Assembly (NCBI RefSeq): GCF_000970085.1
Contig: NZ_CP009506.1
Span: forward strand, 3,844,001-3,908,000
Source of the DNA: Methanosarcina siciliae T4/M
Lineage (GTDB): Archaea; Halobacteriota; Methanosarcinia; Methanosarcinales; Methanosarcinaceae
Direction of reading: 5' to 3'
Length of the DNA stretch: 64,000 nt
Below the pieces are notes generated by a model. The model worked only from the letters and a program-made list of their open reading frames with translations. It did no database searches and was not told the origin of the DNA. The position numbers and the translations under genes were made by a program. Shown in pieces: positions 33,086-42,349 of this stretch (position 1 is its first letter; each line of letters begins with the position of its first letter).

Positions 33086-34057
33086 TTATTTCCCTATCAG
33101 GCTGTTTGCAATTCTGTGGCAGTCGAACTGGATTGTGTTCCCAATTTTTATGTTCCTTCCCCGGTAGCTTATTTCTTTCTCAAAAGTTTCGTTGACAGCC
33201 TGAATAAGGACGGACTTACCCTCTTTGTTGAGAGTCAGCCCATGGGGTATCTCATCAAAAAAACTGTCTGAAACCTGTTTTTTTGAGAAAAGGTTGAAAA
33301 CTGTCCTGTCGATATGGATGCGGTACATCTCAATCAAATCAAACACAAAGGACTTTTTGTTATAGTCATCTGTATGGTTAAAACCAACATAAGGGTCAAG
33401 CCCTGCTATAATGCACGCCTTTTCAACTTTTGAATATAAAACCCCATATCCGTAGTTCAAAAGGCAATTGAATTCGTCCTTTGCAGGATTCCGGCTTCTG
33501 CCCTTGAATTTCCACCTGTCAGGCAAAAGGAAACTCAAAGCCTCAAAATAGTGCCTGGAAGCCATTCCCTCAAGGCCCATTATTTTTCCCCGCATCTCAT
33601 CAAGTTTCCCCTCAAGGGCTTCAAGCTGGGATCTCATGTCTTCCATTCCGGAAATATAATCATCAAGCTCGTCTTTCTGATCGTGCCTGTTCTTCTTGAG
33701 GGCTTTTAAAAAAAGAATCTGACCGTCAATCTTTTGTTCAATCCAGCCTTTTGCAAGCCTGAACCCTTCCGGCTCATCCGAAATCTGAAGCTGCCTCCTC
33801 CTGATATATGTCGTGCTCCCGAGTTTTGAATGCCATACCCTGCCAAATGGATCTCCGAAGTTGTCCAGAAAAACGATATCGATATTGTTTTCCACCGCAA
33901 ACTTGATGGCATCGGTGGTTATGGTTGCGGAAGTTGTAATAAGGATGCTATCCACTTTCTTTTCGGAGACTTCAAAGGTCTTGTCGTCAACTTTTACAAA
34001 AAAGCAGTTATTTTGCTTTTTCAGGAAGGAGCCGTGAGTGTTGATTACAAGCTGCAT
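33086..34057 (-). CDS. cas1: CRISPR-associated integrase Cas1
   Basis: The 323-residue protein is a full-length Cas1. The N-terminal beta domain (1-85) ends with VWHSKLGSTTYIRRRQL. The metal-binding active-site residues are Glu163 in GLEGMASRHYFEAL, His228 in VGFNHTDDY and Glu243 in FDLIEMYR. Together with Cas2 it inserts new spacers next to the leader. A charged coiled segment (about 120-160, DELDDYISGMEDMRSQLEAL) is longer than in many Cas1 proteins. The ATG follows GGTGAAAAG, which lies within the end of cas6, so the two genes overlap by 13 bases. Confidence 0.97.
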   Translation of the reverse strand: MQLVINTHGSFLKKQNNCFFVKVDDKTFEVSEKKVDSILITTSATITTDAIKFAVENNIDIVFLDNFGDPFGRVWHSKLGSTTYIRRRQLQISDEPEGFRLAKGWIEQKIDGQILFLKALKKNRHDQKDELDDYISGMEDMRSQLEALEGKLDEMRGKIMGLEGMASRHYFEALSFLLPDRWKFKGRSRNPAKDEFNCLLNYGYGVLYSKVEKACIIAGLDPYVGFNHTDDYNKKSFVFDLIEMYRIHIDRTVFNLFSKKQVSDSFFDEIPHGLTLNKEGKSVLIQAVNETFEKEISYRGRNIKIGNTIQFDCHRIANSLIGK

Positions 34058-34704
34058 CTTTTCACCGTACCGAAACCGCGAGAGACGGATTTTCCAAGGC
34101 CGAAATAATCGGGGATGAGGAAATTTACCATAAATTCCCCTTTAAATGTCGCAATCTCCACGCCTTTCATCCTGCTGCTGCCGGGATGCAAATTGATCTC
34201 GCATTTGATTTTTTCCGGAACAGTGTAACCAAGAGACTTAGACATGGAGAGAATGTTTCCGACCAGAGTTTTCCGAAGGAGTTCTTTTTGTTCGGAGAGA
34301 TCTATCTTTTTGTATCTGCCAGTGAAATTTTCCTGGTTTAGGGCAAACCAGGGAGTTTCGAACCTGTAGGTGTGGAACTTGTCGGAAAGGCCGAAATCCT
34401 GTTCTTTAAAAGATATTTTCTTTTCCAGGATATCATAAGTGGATTCATCTAGCTCGATTTTTTCATATTTATTGAAAATTTCTTGGAGTACTTCTACTCC
34501 CTCATTTATTCCGATAACTAGAGGAATTCCTTTTAAAATTTTATATTGGACTAAAGGATACATGTAAATTACTTTATCACAGTTATGTTGATGTAAAAGT
34601 GTATATTCATTAAACCTGGTTGCGAAAAAACCTCGAAGTTTTGAGGCATTTGTACCTACTTTTCGGTCAGGAACAAGAGTTAAAGTTAGCGTTTTGACTT
34701 TCAT
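34045..34704 (-). CDS. cas6: crRNA endonuclease Cas6
   Basis: The protein of about 219 residues has the two ferredoxin-like domains of Cas6, which cuts the repeat to give crRNAs with an eight-base 5' tag. The diagnostic glycine-rich loop FGLGKSVSRGFGTV lies at the C-terminal end. Candidate catalytic histidines are in NEYTLLHQHNCDK near residue 40. The ATG at 34704 comes directly after the cas3 stop; an in-frame GTG three codons earlier overlaps cas3. Its place between cas3 and cas1 is unusual, since type I-B operons commonly begin with cas6. Confidence 0.92.
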   Translation of the reverse strand: MKVKTLTLTLVPDRKVGTNASKLRGFFATRFNEYTLLHQHNCDKVIYMYPLVQYKILKGIPLVIGINEGVEVLQEIFNKYEKIELDESTYDILEKKISFKEQDFGLSDKFHTYRFETPWFALNQENFTGRYKKIDLSEQKELLRKTLVGNILSMSKSLGYTVPEKIKCEINLHPGSSRMKGVEIATFKGEFMVNFLIPDYFGLGKSVSRGFGTVKRCSL

Positions 34705-34705
34705 G

Positions 34706-37144
34706 TCAATCACACATCATGGTGGACTTTAATTCAAAGATAAAACCGGTTTCAGGATTATAATAATGCTTTATTTGTTCGAAAGGAACATATCCGATAT
34801 TGAGATCTTCTGGTTCTTCACAAGAAAAGTCCTTTTTAGGTACGGAAATCAAGTATTCATTAAACTCTTTTCGAATTGTTAGATATTTCTCTTTTCTTTT
34901 CAAAGGATCTTTAATAGATTTTAACAGGATATATTCTTTCCAGATCTCAACTGCTTTGTCATCTAGTTCGACAAATACATCTATTTTTTCGTATCCTGCT
35001 TTATCGTCTATTAGCCTGAAATCCGAAGTGAGTGATTTGAATTTAAGCTCGTTAACGTATGAAAGTAATTTGTTTGATTCGTCTTCACTTGAAGTATCTT
35101 TGACTTTCCGAAAATAACTGTTATTTAAAGAAATAAGGTCTTTTTCGTAAAGTTCAGAAGGACTTTCTTTTAAAACATCTCTAGTTTTATCGATGAGAAA
35201 ACTTGAATATATATAACGATGGAGTTCTTTTCTCTCATCTTTCAATACTACTATCTTTACTTCCCCTCTTTTAGGTTTGGAAGAATTCCTGTTACATCGT
35301 CCAGCAACTTGATTTATTGAGTCAATTGTAGCAAAATCTCTGTAAACAATATCAACATCTATATCTACACCAGCTTCAATAAGCTGGGTGCTAACAATGA
35401 TTTTCCTTTTGTCTGACTCTTCTTTTATTTCCTTAATTTTCTTAAGTCTCTCTTTTGGGATTATGTTAGTTGAAAGATAATAATAAGTAGTATTTTCAAG
35501 TTTCAATTTATTTAAATGATTAAATATATTCAGAGAAGATTTAACTGTGTTTAACACAACTAAAAAGTCTTTTTTCGGCTTTTCTTTGATCTCCGATTCA
35601 ATTGTCTCCTTAAATTCATCCAAGTTCATTGGATTTAGGTTTATTTCCAGCTTAACTCGATCAAATTCCCTGAAATATTTGTCTTTATTTTTCACCAGCT
35701 CAATTATTTCCTTTTTTTCAGGATCGAAAATAAGGGGTTGGGTAGCTGTTACAAAAATAAAATAAGTATTAAAATATTCAGCAAAACCGAAAATAACCTG
35801 TTTTAGCAATAACCAATATTTATGAGGAATTGATTGGACTTCGTCAAGTATTACAATCGAATTTGCAATGGTGTGAAATTTCCTGAGTGAACGGTTTTTG
35901 TTAGATACTATAGTGTGGAAAAACTGGACAAAAGTTGTAACAATTATTTCAGAGTTCCAACCCTCGATTAAAAATAAACTTTTAAGCCCTTCAAACTCTT
36001 CGTCATCCTGTGTTCTGTAAAAAATATCTGCAAGGTGATGATGTTTAAGTAGTACATCCTCAGAAGGATTTGAGGTCTCAACTGTCTTGAAAACATCTTC
36101 AAAAGCATCATAATTTTGGTCTATTATGCTCAGAAAAGGCAATGAATAAATTATTTTTGAGTTAATTCTTTTTTCCTTTCTTAATCTTGCTTTCAATTTT
36201 AATGCAAATGAAAGTGATGTGAGAGTTTTTCCCGAACCTGTAGGGACACTTATTGAATATATTTTTTTATTAAGATCAAGTTTCTCAATACTTTCTGTAA
36301 CTTCCTCATAAATCTCGTTACGCACTTTATTCATTATACTTTCATTATTTTGGAAACCCTTTTCTACCTTATACTTATCCACAAGTTCAGGTGAAATTTC
36401 GATTTCACTGGAAACATCAATCGAAGACGCATCTATCTTATCAGAGTTTATAAGAATTGAGTAAAGAGTTAATGTAATCAAATAATAGCCTGTAAATTGC
36501 TCCTTCTTGAGCAATTTTATGAATTTCCTTCTATTTTTTAAAATATCTTTAGCAATGGAACGGTACTCATTGCAGAAAGTATCTATGTCAAAAGAAATAG
36601 CATACCCATCGAGTAATTCTTCATATATTGTTTTCAATTCACGTGTATCTAATGACTCTATTTGAAGATCAATAATTTCAAGAGTATCTTCATCTAGTTC
36701 TAGTATTTCATCCTCGGAGTCTTTTAAGTTTCCATGATGCCTTTTTACAATAAGATATCCTATGACGGGAATATATTCCAGAATATTTTTATTATTAAGT
36801 GGATATATATACATTTTTAATATGTAATAGGCAAAAATAGCTGAGATAAGGCCATGCTGATATTCTTTTTTATTTTTTAAGCTCCTCTGGATGGAAGGAT
36901 TAGTCTCCAAAAGATAACTTTGAAAATACTCTGTACCTTTCCCAAAATCGTGACAAATTCCTACAAGATATGCTATATTAGAAAAAGTATTTTCATCAAT
37001 TCCAAACTTATCCAGTGATAAACTTTTCTCCTCACTTGTCGAGCTAGATTTGTTTCCTACGTTGGATAAGTGCCTAAATAATAATTTATCGGGATGGGAA
37101 CGAAGATGGAAATCACATGAAGACAATTCCTTCTCCATTCTCAA
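34706..37144 (-). CDS. cas3: CRISPR-associated nuclease-helicase Cas3
   Basis: The 812-residue protein carries both parts of Cas3. The N-terminal HD nuclease (about 1-230) has GICHDFGKGTEYFQSYL (His65-Asp66), QHGLISAIFAYYIL and KRHHGNL. A superfamily-2 helicase follows, with Walker A SVPTGSGKTLTSLSFALKLK (about 300), DEVQ in place of the usual DEVH, the VTATQP motif, and the C-terminal helicase motifs VSTQLIEAGVDIDVD and QVAGRCNRN. Cas3 is recruited by target-bound Cascade and degrades DNA. It overlaps the cas5 end by about 30 bases; Met3 (37138) is an equally possible start. All motifs are intact. Confidence 0.96.
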   Translation of the reverse strand: MRMEKELSSCDFHLRSHPDKLLFRHLSNVGNKSSSTSEEKSLSLDKFGIDENTFSNIAYLVGICHDFGKGTEYFQSYLLETNPSIQRSLKNKKEYQHGLISAIFAYYILKMYIYPLNNKNILEYIPVIGYLIVKRHHGNLKDSEDEILELDEDTLEIIDLQIESLDTRELKTIYEELLDGYAISFDIDTFCNEYRSIAKDILKNRRKFIKLLKKEQFTGYYLITLTLYSILINSDKIDASSIDVSSEIEISPELVDKYKVEKGFQNNESIMNKVRNEIYEEVTESIEKLDLNKKIYSISVPTGSGKTLTSLSFALKLKARLRKEKRINSKIIYSLPFLSIIDQNYDAFEDVFKTVETSNPSEDVLLKHHHLADIFYRTQDDEEFEGLKSLFLIEGWNSEIIVTTFVQFFHTIVSNKNRSLRKFHTIANSIVILDEVQSIPHKYWLLLKQVIFGFAEYFNTYFIFVTATQPLIFDPEKKEIIELVKNKDKYFREFDRVKLEINLNPMNLDEFKETIESEIKEKPKKDFLVVLNTVKSSLNIFNHLNKLKLENTTYYYLSTNIIPKERLKKIKEIKEESDKRKIIVSTQLIEAGVDIDVDIVYRDFATIDSINQVAGRCNRNSSKPKRGEVKIVVLKDERKELHRYIYSSFLIDKTRDVLKESPSELYEKDLISLNNSYFRKVKDTSSEDESNKLLSYVNELKFKSLTSDFRLIDDKAGYEKIDVFVELDDKAVEIWKEYILLKSIKDPLKRKEKYLTIRKEFNEYLISVPKKDFSCEEPEDLNIGYVPFEQIKHYYNPETGFIFELKSTMMCD

Positions 37145-37814
37145 GCCTCCAGAGATTACTTACATTAGCAAGAATGCATTTTGCATTTTTTTCAAACAAA
37201 ATTTTGCCATATTCTGTAACTTCCCTATTCGGAAGCATTTCTATTGGAACCGTTTCTGAAAAATACTCTTTTCCTTCTTCAAAACTTATTTTTATTAGCT
37301 CTTTTTCAGGAATTACAGAATGAACTTCTCTTTCGGAATCTGAAAGTTCACAGACAGCTTCCATTTCTCCTATGAATTCATAATTAGCAATGTGTTCGCT
37401 CAGACCGAGGCATAGAGTATACACCGATTTATGTTCTTTTAGCATAGAATAAAGTTTATTATATACTTCTTCAGAGGAATGAGAAACATAAACCCTATAT
37501 TTTGCATCTTTCAATACTTCGAATCTGATCTGGGTCCTGGTCTTGATTCTACTCATTAGAGGAGCAATTTTAGTGTCTATTAAATTTTCTGCAATTCTGG
37601 TCTTTTTGATAGGATAAATTATTTTCACCGCAATACTTGCCTTTTCTTTAGAGAAGTACTGCAGATACTCGTCTTTTCCAAACCCTTCTATAGCACCAAT
37701 CATTCCTTCAATAGCCGTTCTAGGAGGGATAGAATATGTAAGGGGAGAAGTTGTAGTATAGTGTTTTCGGAAATGACCGAATTCTCCCCATACATCGAAC
37801 ACTAATACTTTCAT
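37113..37814 (-). CDS. cas5: Cascade subunit Cas5 (type I-B)
   Basis: The 233-residue protein begins with the RAMP-type strand and loop typical of Cas5 (KVLVFDVWGEFGHFRKHYTT), followed by TSPLTYSIPPRTAIEGMIGA, the family's conserved helix start. Cas5 caps the 5' tag of the crRNA and anchors Cas8. It lies nine bases after cas7 and overlaps cas3, so the genes are probably translated from one message. Confidence 0.94.
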   Translation of the reverse strand: MKVLVFDVWGEFGHFRKHYTTTSPLTYSIPPRTAIEGMIGAIEGFGKDEYLQYFSKEKASIAVKIIYPIKKTRIAENLIDTKIAPLMSRIKTRTQIRFEVLKDAKYRVYVSHSSEEVYNKLYSMLKEHKSVYTLCLGLSEHIANYEFIGEMEAVCELSDSEREVHSVIPEKELIKISFEEGKEYFSETVPIEMLPNREVTEYGKILFEKNAKCILANVSNLWRLENGEGIVFM

Positions 37815-37823
37815 GTTCTTAGC

Positions 37824-38804
37824 TCACATTGTTAGTATTTCAGTATTAATCCCGGCTTCCGCAAGGCTTTTTTCAAAGTCAATCTCTTCCCCGTCATATG
37901 TAAACGTGATTGATCCATCCGAGCAAATCTGGGCATTTCCAATTTTATCTTTGTTCTTACCCAATACATCAATCAGCCTCTGTACCTCAATCTTTACCTG
38001 TGAGATATCCCGAATCTCTTCATCTATCAAATCAGACTTAAGACTGAAAAGGTTGTTCAGATCCCCAATGTGATAATTTCCTTCTTTGTAATTTACCTTG
38101 AACAGGAGGCGAGGAACCTGACCGACTTTTGACCTAGAAATAAGGTTCTTAGTTCCATTCCACATTCCATCAAGAAGCAGATCTATATCTTCCTCTGAAA
38201 GTTTCGTATCCTTAGCCGCATTTTCATTAATAATTCCGTAAAAACTTATCAAAGAATAAGGTAAGAAATCCTCTTCACGGAACGTTTTTTGACTGGCTCC
38301 TCCCTTTGAAGCAAAAGCTCCTGTTCCGCGAAAATGTTTCATGAAGACCTTATGCATTGATCTGCCTATCTTAAACTGTACAGGACCAGTATGGGTTATT
38401 GACCCGGTTTCATTTTTTCCCTTTTTGACTTTAAGTTCAAGTGGAACAGTTCCTCCAAATAAACGAACGTCAATGCAATCAGCCAGAAGTTTCTCATTAA
38501 TGGCGTTTTTACCAGTTTCGAATGAATCAAGGGGCTCGTCAATTGTCAAAAAATCTCTTGCCCTCATTTTTGCATCCTGAATAGAACCGTTTTCAGCTGA
38601 GATTTCCCTAACAAAAATTTCCTTACCTCTAAACTTGTAGAGATGATCACGTATTGTTCTCTTAAGCCTGACATCTGTTACAAGGTTTATTCCTGTTTCT
38701 TCATCAATACGTGGTTTATTTTCATCAAGCGGATCTCCGTTTGGATTTCCATCTTTTATATCATACAAAAATACAATTTCAGATCTTCTGTCTACTTCAG
38801 TCAT
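37824..38804 (-). CDS. cas7: Cascade backbone subunit Cas7 (Csh2 type)
   Basis: The 326-residue protein is a Cas7/Csh2-family RAMP protein. Typical segments are FLYDIKDGNPNGDPLDENKP at the N-terminus, VRLKRTIRDHL, and DVRLFGGTVP with THTGPVQFKIGRSMHKVF in the middle. Copies polymerise along the crRNA spacer to form the Cascade backbone. The start overlaps the cas8b stop by eight bases, implying coupled translation. Confidence 0.95.
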   Translation of the reverse strand: MTEVDRRSEIVFLYDIKDGNPNGDPLDENKPRIDEETGINLVTDVRLKRTIRDHLYKFRGKEIFVREISAENGSIQDAKMRARDFLTIDEPLDSFETGKNAINEKLLADCIDVRLFGGTVPLELKVKKGKNETGSITHTGPVQFKIGRSMHKVFMKHFRGTGAFASKGGASQKTFREEDFLPYSLISFYGIINENAAKDTKLSEEDIDLLLDGMWNGTKNLISRSKVGQVPRLLFKVNYKEGNYHIGDLNNLFSLKSDLIDEEIRDISQVKIEVQRLIDVLGKNKDKIGNAQICSDGSITFTYDGEEIDFEKSLAEAGINTEILTM

Positions 38805-40665
38805 TTTTAATCTCCTTTTCAGGTTTAGGTGACTTTAAAAGGTTTGATAGATTCATACCAAGAACAAAATAAAAACTGATTTCATCGTTTGACATTTTCC
38901 AATTATTGCCAGACTGAATCATGTATTTTGAGATCAGAGATTCAAGTTCTTTATAATAATTAGCATCATATTCTTCTAGTTTATTTATGGTTTCAGGGAA
39001 GATTCTTTTTATATAACGCTCATCAAGATTCAGGCCTCGAAGTTTAGTTCTGAAAGGAGCGCTTCCACGCTGAAATTTTTGAATATTTAGTAAATACTGA
39101 ACAAGTGTGCCTTCTAAAAAAATAGCCTTCTTTGCATCGGTATTGAAAAAATGTTCAAATTCCGAAAAGACAACATTTGCTCGCTCCTCATAACCATTGT
39201 TTTCCTTTGGTGCCATGTCCCCTAATAACGTCGATAAATTCGTAGAATTCACACAATTACCTCCTGTATAATTTCCAAGCAAACATAAATTACTTAAAAA
39301 GTCTAACATTTGGAATCCTAAAAATAGAGAATACCTTATTGGATTTTCATTTTTGAAATCTTTTCGAATACGCCGCATAATATACTTTAACAGAAAACCA
39401 TAATCAATTGATGTTCCTGTAAAGATCCCGTTTGTGACTTCTAAAAAGTACTTGTTTAAATCAGGGTCATCTAGAGTATTTGGGAAGAACCATCTTACAT
39501 TACCTAATGTAAATTGGATGGATTTTACTTCGGTATCATTAGAAAAATAGTTACTGAATATTTTCTTTTTGTCAACGATTTCTTTGGATTTGAAAAGCTC
39601 TCTTAACCTTGAAGGAAGAATATCCTCGATATACAAAAGAATTCTATATGCAGAATTGGACTTTTCATAAAATTGGAAATTAAAATTAAGATAATCATCC
39701 TCTTCACTTAGAATGTCAAGGATATCGTTTTCATTAGCTGTTAAAAATCTTTTATATTCTTTATTAAATGTAAATTTTTTTTCATTAAATTTCTCAAAAG
39801 TATCGAAAAGATCCTCATTAGTGCTATTATTAAGTAGCTTAGGGATAAGGAGGAAATTGAATCCGTAAAAACCAAAAGACATGTATTTTTCGATATATTC
39901 TTTTCCCGCTGTAATTTTCAAGGCACATTCAAGGCAAACGGGATTGTTTCTCCATGCCTTACTCTGGTCAAATCCTCCGCTAACAAATCCCCGCTTATCT
40001 ACGGTATAGAATTCATAAGGGGTAACGAAACCATAAACTTCTTTATGTGTTTTGCAAATCGAACATACTTTATCATCGGCTTTAGAGATAATATCATATT
40101 TACTATAAAACTTGGAAGCCCCATTGTTTTTAAGGATCTTACGAAATACTTCAAAATCTCCTACATATCTGGTTAAATCATTTTCTTCAAGAACTAAGGT
40201 TAATATCGAATTTTCCTTTGCATCGATAGAGTTAACTTTAGGTTCAAGGTCTGAGATTATTTTCTCTTCATTTTCTTTTATACATTTTCCAAGAAGCTCC
40301 AAAAATTGGACTTCTTCACCCTCTAATATAGGTTTTGCTTTTTTCAAGGGCTTTGAAAACCAGCCTATAATCTTGTTAGAAAACGTTTTTTTGATTTCTG
40401 TGACTCGTGCAGTAGGAGTAATGTCCGGACCGTTAGAGGACCCTCTTTTATAGAGATATTTTACAATTTTCTCTTTAGAATACTCCTGATGCTCAATTTC
40501 TTTAAACTCAAAACTATCTTGGCAAGAAACAAACTTAATGCAAAACACGTGTTTATAAGTTTCATTACTTGCAGGATTTTCAACTAGAATTGACACAAAA
40601 TCGTTTAAATCCTTGTTTTCTTTTTCAAGCGCATATTCACCAATTTCTTTCATCGCTTCGATCAT
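38797..40665 (-). CDS. cas8b: Cascade large subunit Cas8b (Csh1/TM1802 type)
   Basis: The protein of about 622 residues has the length and domain features of Cas8b of the TM1802/Csh1 family. An N-terminal domain is followed by a zinc-ribbon-like pair CSICKTHKEVYG and CLECALKITAGKEYIEKYMS (about 210 and 255), and then a helical C-terminal half ending NNWKMSNDEISFYFVLGMNL. In Cascade this subunit recognises the PAM and helps recruit Cas3. The ATG at 40665 is preferred to a GTG three codons earlier because GTGA lies just upstream. It is the first complete gene of the operon. A truncated relative of its own N-terminus lies directly upstream (40693-41052). Confidence 0.93.
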   Translation of the reverse strand: MIEAMKEIGEYALEKENKDLNDFVSILVENPASNETYKHVFCIKFVSCQDSFEFKEIEHQEYSKEKIVKYLYKRGSSNGPDITPTARVTEIKKTFSNKIIGWFSKPLKKAKPILEGEEVQFLELLGKCIKENEEKIISDLEPKVNSIDAKENSILTLVLEENDLTRYVGDFEVFRKILKNNGASKFYSKYDIISKADDKVCSICKTHKEVYGFVTPYEFYTVDKRGFVSGGFDQSKAWRNNPVCLECALKITAGKEYIEKYMSFGFYGFNFLLIPKLLNNSTNEDLFDTFEKFNEKKFTFNKEYKRFLTANENDILDILSEEDDYLNFNFQFYEKSNSAYRILLYIEDILPSRLRELFKSKEIVDKKKIFSNYFSNDTEVKSIQFTLGNVRWFFPNTLDDPDLNKYFLEVTNGIFTGTSIDYGFLLKYIMRRIRKDFKNENPIRYSLFLGFQMLDFLSNLCLLGNYTGGNCVNSTNLSTLLGDMAPKENNGYEERANVVFSEFEHFFNTDAKKAIFLEGTLVQYLLNIQKFQRGSAPFRTKLRGLNLDERYIKRIFPETINKLEEYDANYYKELESLISKYMIQSGNNWKMSNDEISFYFVLGMNLSNLLKSPKPEKEIKND

Positions 40666-40692
40666 ATGATTCACATCATGTGTGCATATTTA

Positions 40693-41052
40693 TTACATAA
40701 AATAATGGGTAATAGTGCAAATAACTACATAAAGTAGAGTACTAAGAAAGACATATATTTGTCTATTTACAACCAAATCTATAAATGTTACAGTTTTTTT
40801 GGTTTCTGTAACTTTCCCACCGGGAGGAATATCTGGACTATATGAGGTTTCCTTGTAAAAATCTCTTGAAACTATATCTTTTGAATACCTTTTTTCATTG
40901 GTAGAAGTCAACTTGAAGCAGAATATATGTTCATGTGTTTCATTTCTTGCAAGATTTTCAAATAGGGAAGGTAAAGGATCTTTTAGTTCTTTATTTTTTT
41001 GTTCAAGATCATATTCTTCAATTATTTGAGTGGTTTCTACTATAAGCATCAC
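40693..41052 (-). pseudogene. Truncated duplicate of the Cas8b N-terminus
   Basis: The 119-codon frame aligns along its first 95 residues with the start of the adjacent cas8b: IIEEYDLEQKNKELKDPLPS against IGEYALEKENKDLNDFVSI, FENLARNETHEHIFCFKL against VENPASNETYKHVFCIKF, and SPDIPPGGKVTETKKT against GPDITPTARVTEIKKT. It has a ribosome site (AGGTG) and no internal stop, but after KKT it departs and ends in an unrelated hydrophobic tail (RQIYVFLSTLLYVVICTITH). It is either a decaying partial duplication or a small expressed protein that kept one Cas8 domain and gained a membrane tail. It begins the operon, close to the IS element. Confidence 0.8.
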
Positions 41053-41174
41053 CTATAACAACATATATTTTTTACATTAAACATGAAACTATATGAAAAT
41101 AATTATGAGAGCTTATATAAAAAACTATGCAAAGAAATATATTAATTAAGAAATAAGATTGTTTGTTTAACAAA

Positions 41175-42032
41175 GAGCCTATCCCAAAAGTAATATTATG
41201 TTGAAATTATAAATTTACTTTTATGTCATTTCGTGAAATCGATGATGTTCTATGGAACTCCATAGAACCTTATCTTCCTCCACAGAAACCACTTACAGGA
41301 AGGCCGCGTGCAAATATGAGGAAGTTAATGAATGGTATTTTTTACGTTGTTATGACCGGTTGTACGTGGAAAGACGTTCCCAAGAGATATGGATCAAAGT
41401 CAACAGTTCATAGATTTCATCTATATCTGTGTGAACATGGTATCTATCAGAAGATTTTCAATGAACTTTTGAACAAAGGTTACGATTTGAATAAAATAGA
41501 TCTTTCTCAATGCTTTACTGATACAAAGGATGTTCCGGCTAAAAAAGGGGGAATATCGGCTACGATGGTCACAAAAAAATAAAAGGAATAAAAATAAGCG
41601 TTTTAGTAGATTTACAAGGTCTACCTCTTTCGATTATTATTGTTCCTGCAAATAAGAATGATTCTACACTTTATATACCGACACTTAAAAATTTCAATAT
41701 AAAGAGACCTATAGGAAGGCCTGTTAACAGGCCTTCCAAAGTAACAGCTGATGCAATGTATGATACAGCTAAAATTAGAAAATATAACAGGAGAAGAGGA
41801 ATAAAGTCCAATATACCAGTAAATAAAAGAAATCGGAAGAAAAAGAAGATAGGAAGACCAATAAAGGTAGATCAGGAAGAATACAAAAAGAAAAGCATAG
41901 TAGAAAGGTTCTTTAGCTGGATAGAGTCATGCAAGAAAGTATTTCCAAGATATGAAATTAAAGAGACATCATATTTAGGAGTTGTAATGGTAGCAGCAAT
42001 AATTAGATTAAATGAGCTTTTGGGATAGGCTC
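41175..42032 (+). mobile_element. IS5-family insertion sequence, 858 bp
   Basis: The element has perfect 16-base terminal inverted repeats, GAGCCTATCCCAAAAG at the left and its complement CTTTTGGGATAGGCTC at the right. AAA flanks both ends and may be the target duplication. The single transposase gene is split over two frames. The right end cuts directly into a fossil CRISPR repeat, whose first five bases appear replaced. Confidence 0.93.
41223..42028 (+). CDS. IS5-family transposase, expressed by -1 frameshift
   Basis: The first frame (41223-41582) encodes the DUF4096-type N-terminal domain: FREIDDVLWNSIEPYLPPQK, GIFYVVMTGCTWKDVPKRYG. At the run AAAAAAGGGGG (41541-41551) a shift to the -1 frame gives GNIGYDGHKKIKGIKISVLV and continues open to 42028 with KVTADAMYDTAKI and KKSIVERFFSWIESC, the C-terminal DDE part. 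This split with a slippery run is common in IS5 relatives, so the transposase is probably intact rather than dead. The whole product would be about 268 residues and cuts and joins the element's ends. Confidence 0.88.
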
Positions 42033-42035
42033 AAA

Positions 42036-42144
42036 CAAATAATCCTTGTTTTAATGGATTACGAGTAGTAATGCATGATTAATGCTAACTACACATATTT
42101 TTTACATATTTCAATCCTTGTTTTAATGGATCTAAGTTTATTTG
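42036..42144. repeat. Fossil two-repeat CRISPR array next to the IS
   Basis: AATCCTTGTTTTAATGGAT occurs at 42041 and again at 42113, exactly 72 bases apart, that is one 37-base repeat plus a 35-base spacer. The second copy (42108-42144, ATTTCAATCC...) keeps most of the array repeat; the first has lost its 5' end at the IS border. Both carry A for G in TTTTAATGG. Orientation matches the main array. Confidence 0.8.
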
Positions 42145-42349
42145 ATATAACTATCCAATCTATTTATATTCATAGGTTCTTTTGTCTTTGTAGAAAAGAT
42201 ATCAAAATCAACTGTTAGAGTATAAGATTTGATAAGCAAAAGCATATCAAACCATTCATTTAAAATTTAATGAAAATTTGGGTAGTGGGAGGAGTCATTG
42301 AAAATCGCAAGCATAAGACTCTCTCCACGTATTTACTCAAACATAGGTA
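42145..42349. other. AT-rich gap
   Basis: No gene or strong signal is seen between the fossil array and the next open frame. Confidence 0.3.

Noticed and set aside
41223..42028. IS transposase as a pseudogene
   Set aside because: The split occurs at an A6G5 run typical of programmed -1 frameshifting, both halves are otherwise open, and the inverted repeats are perfect.
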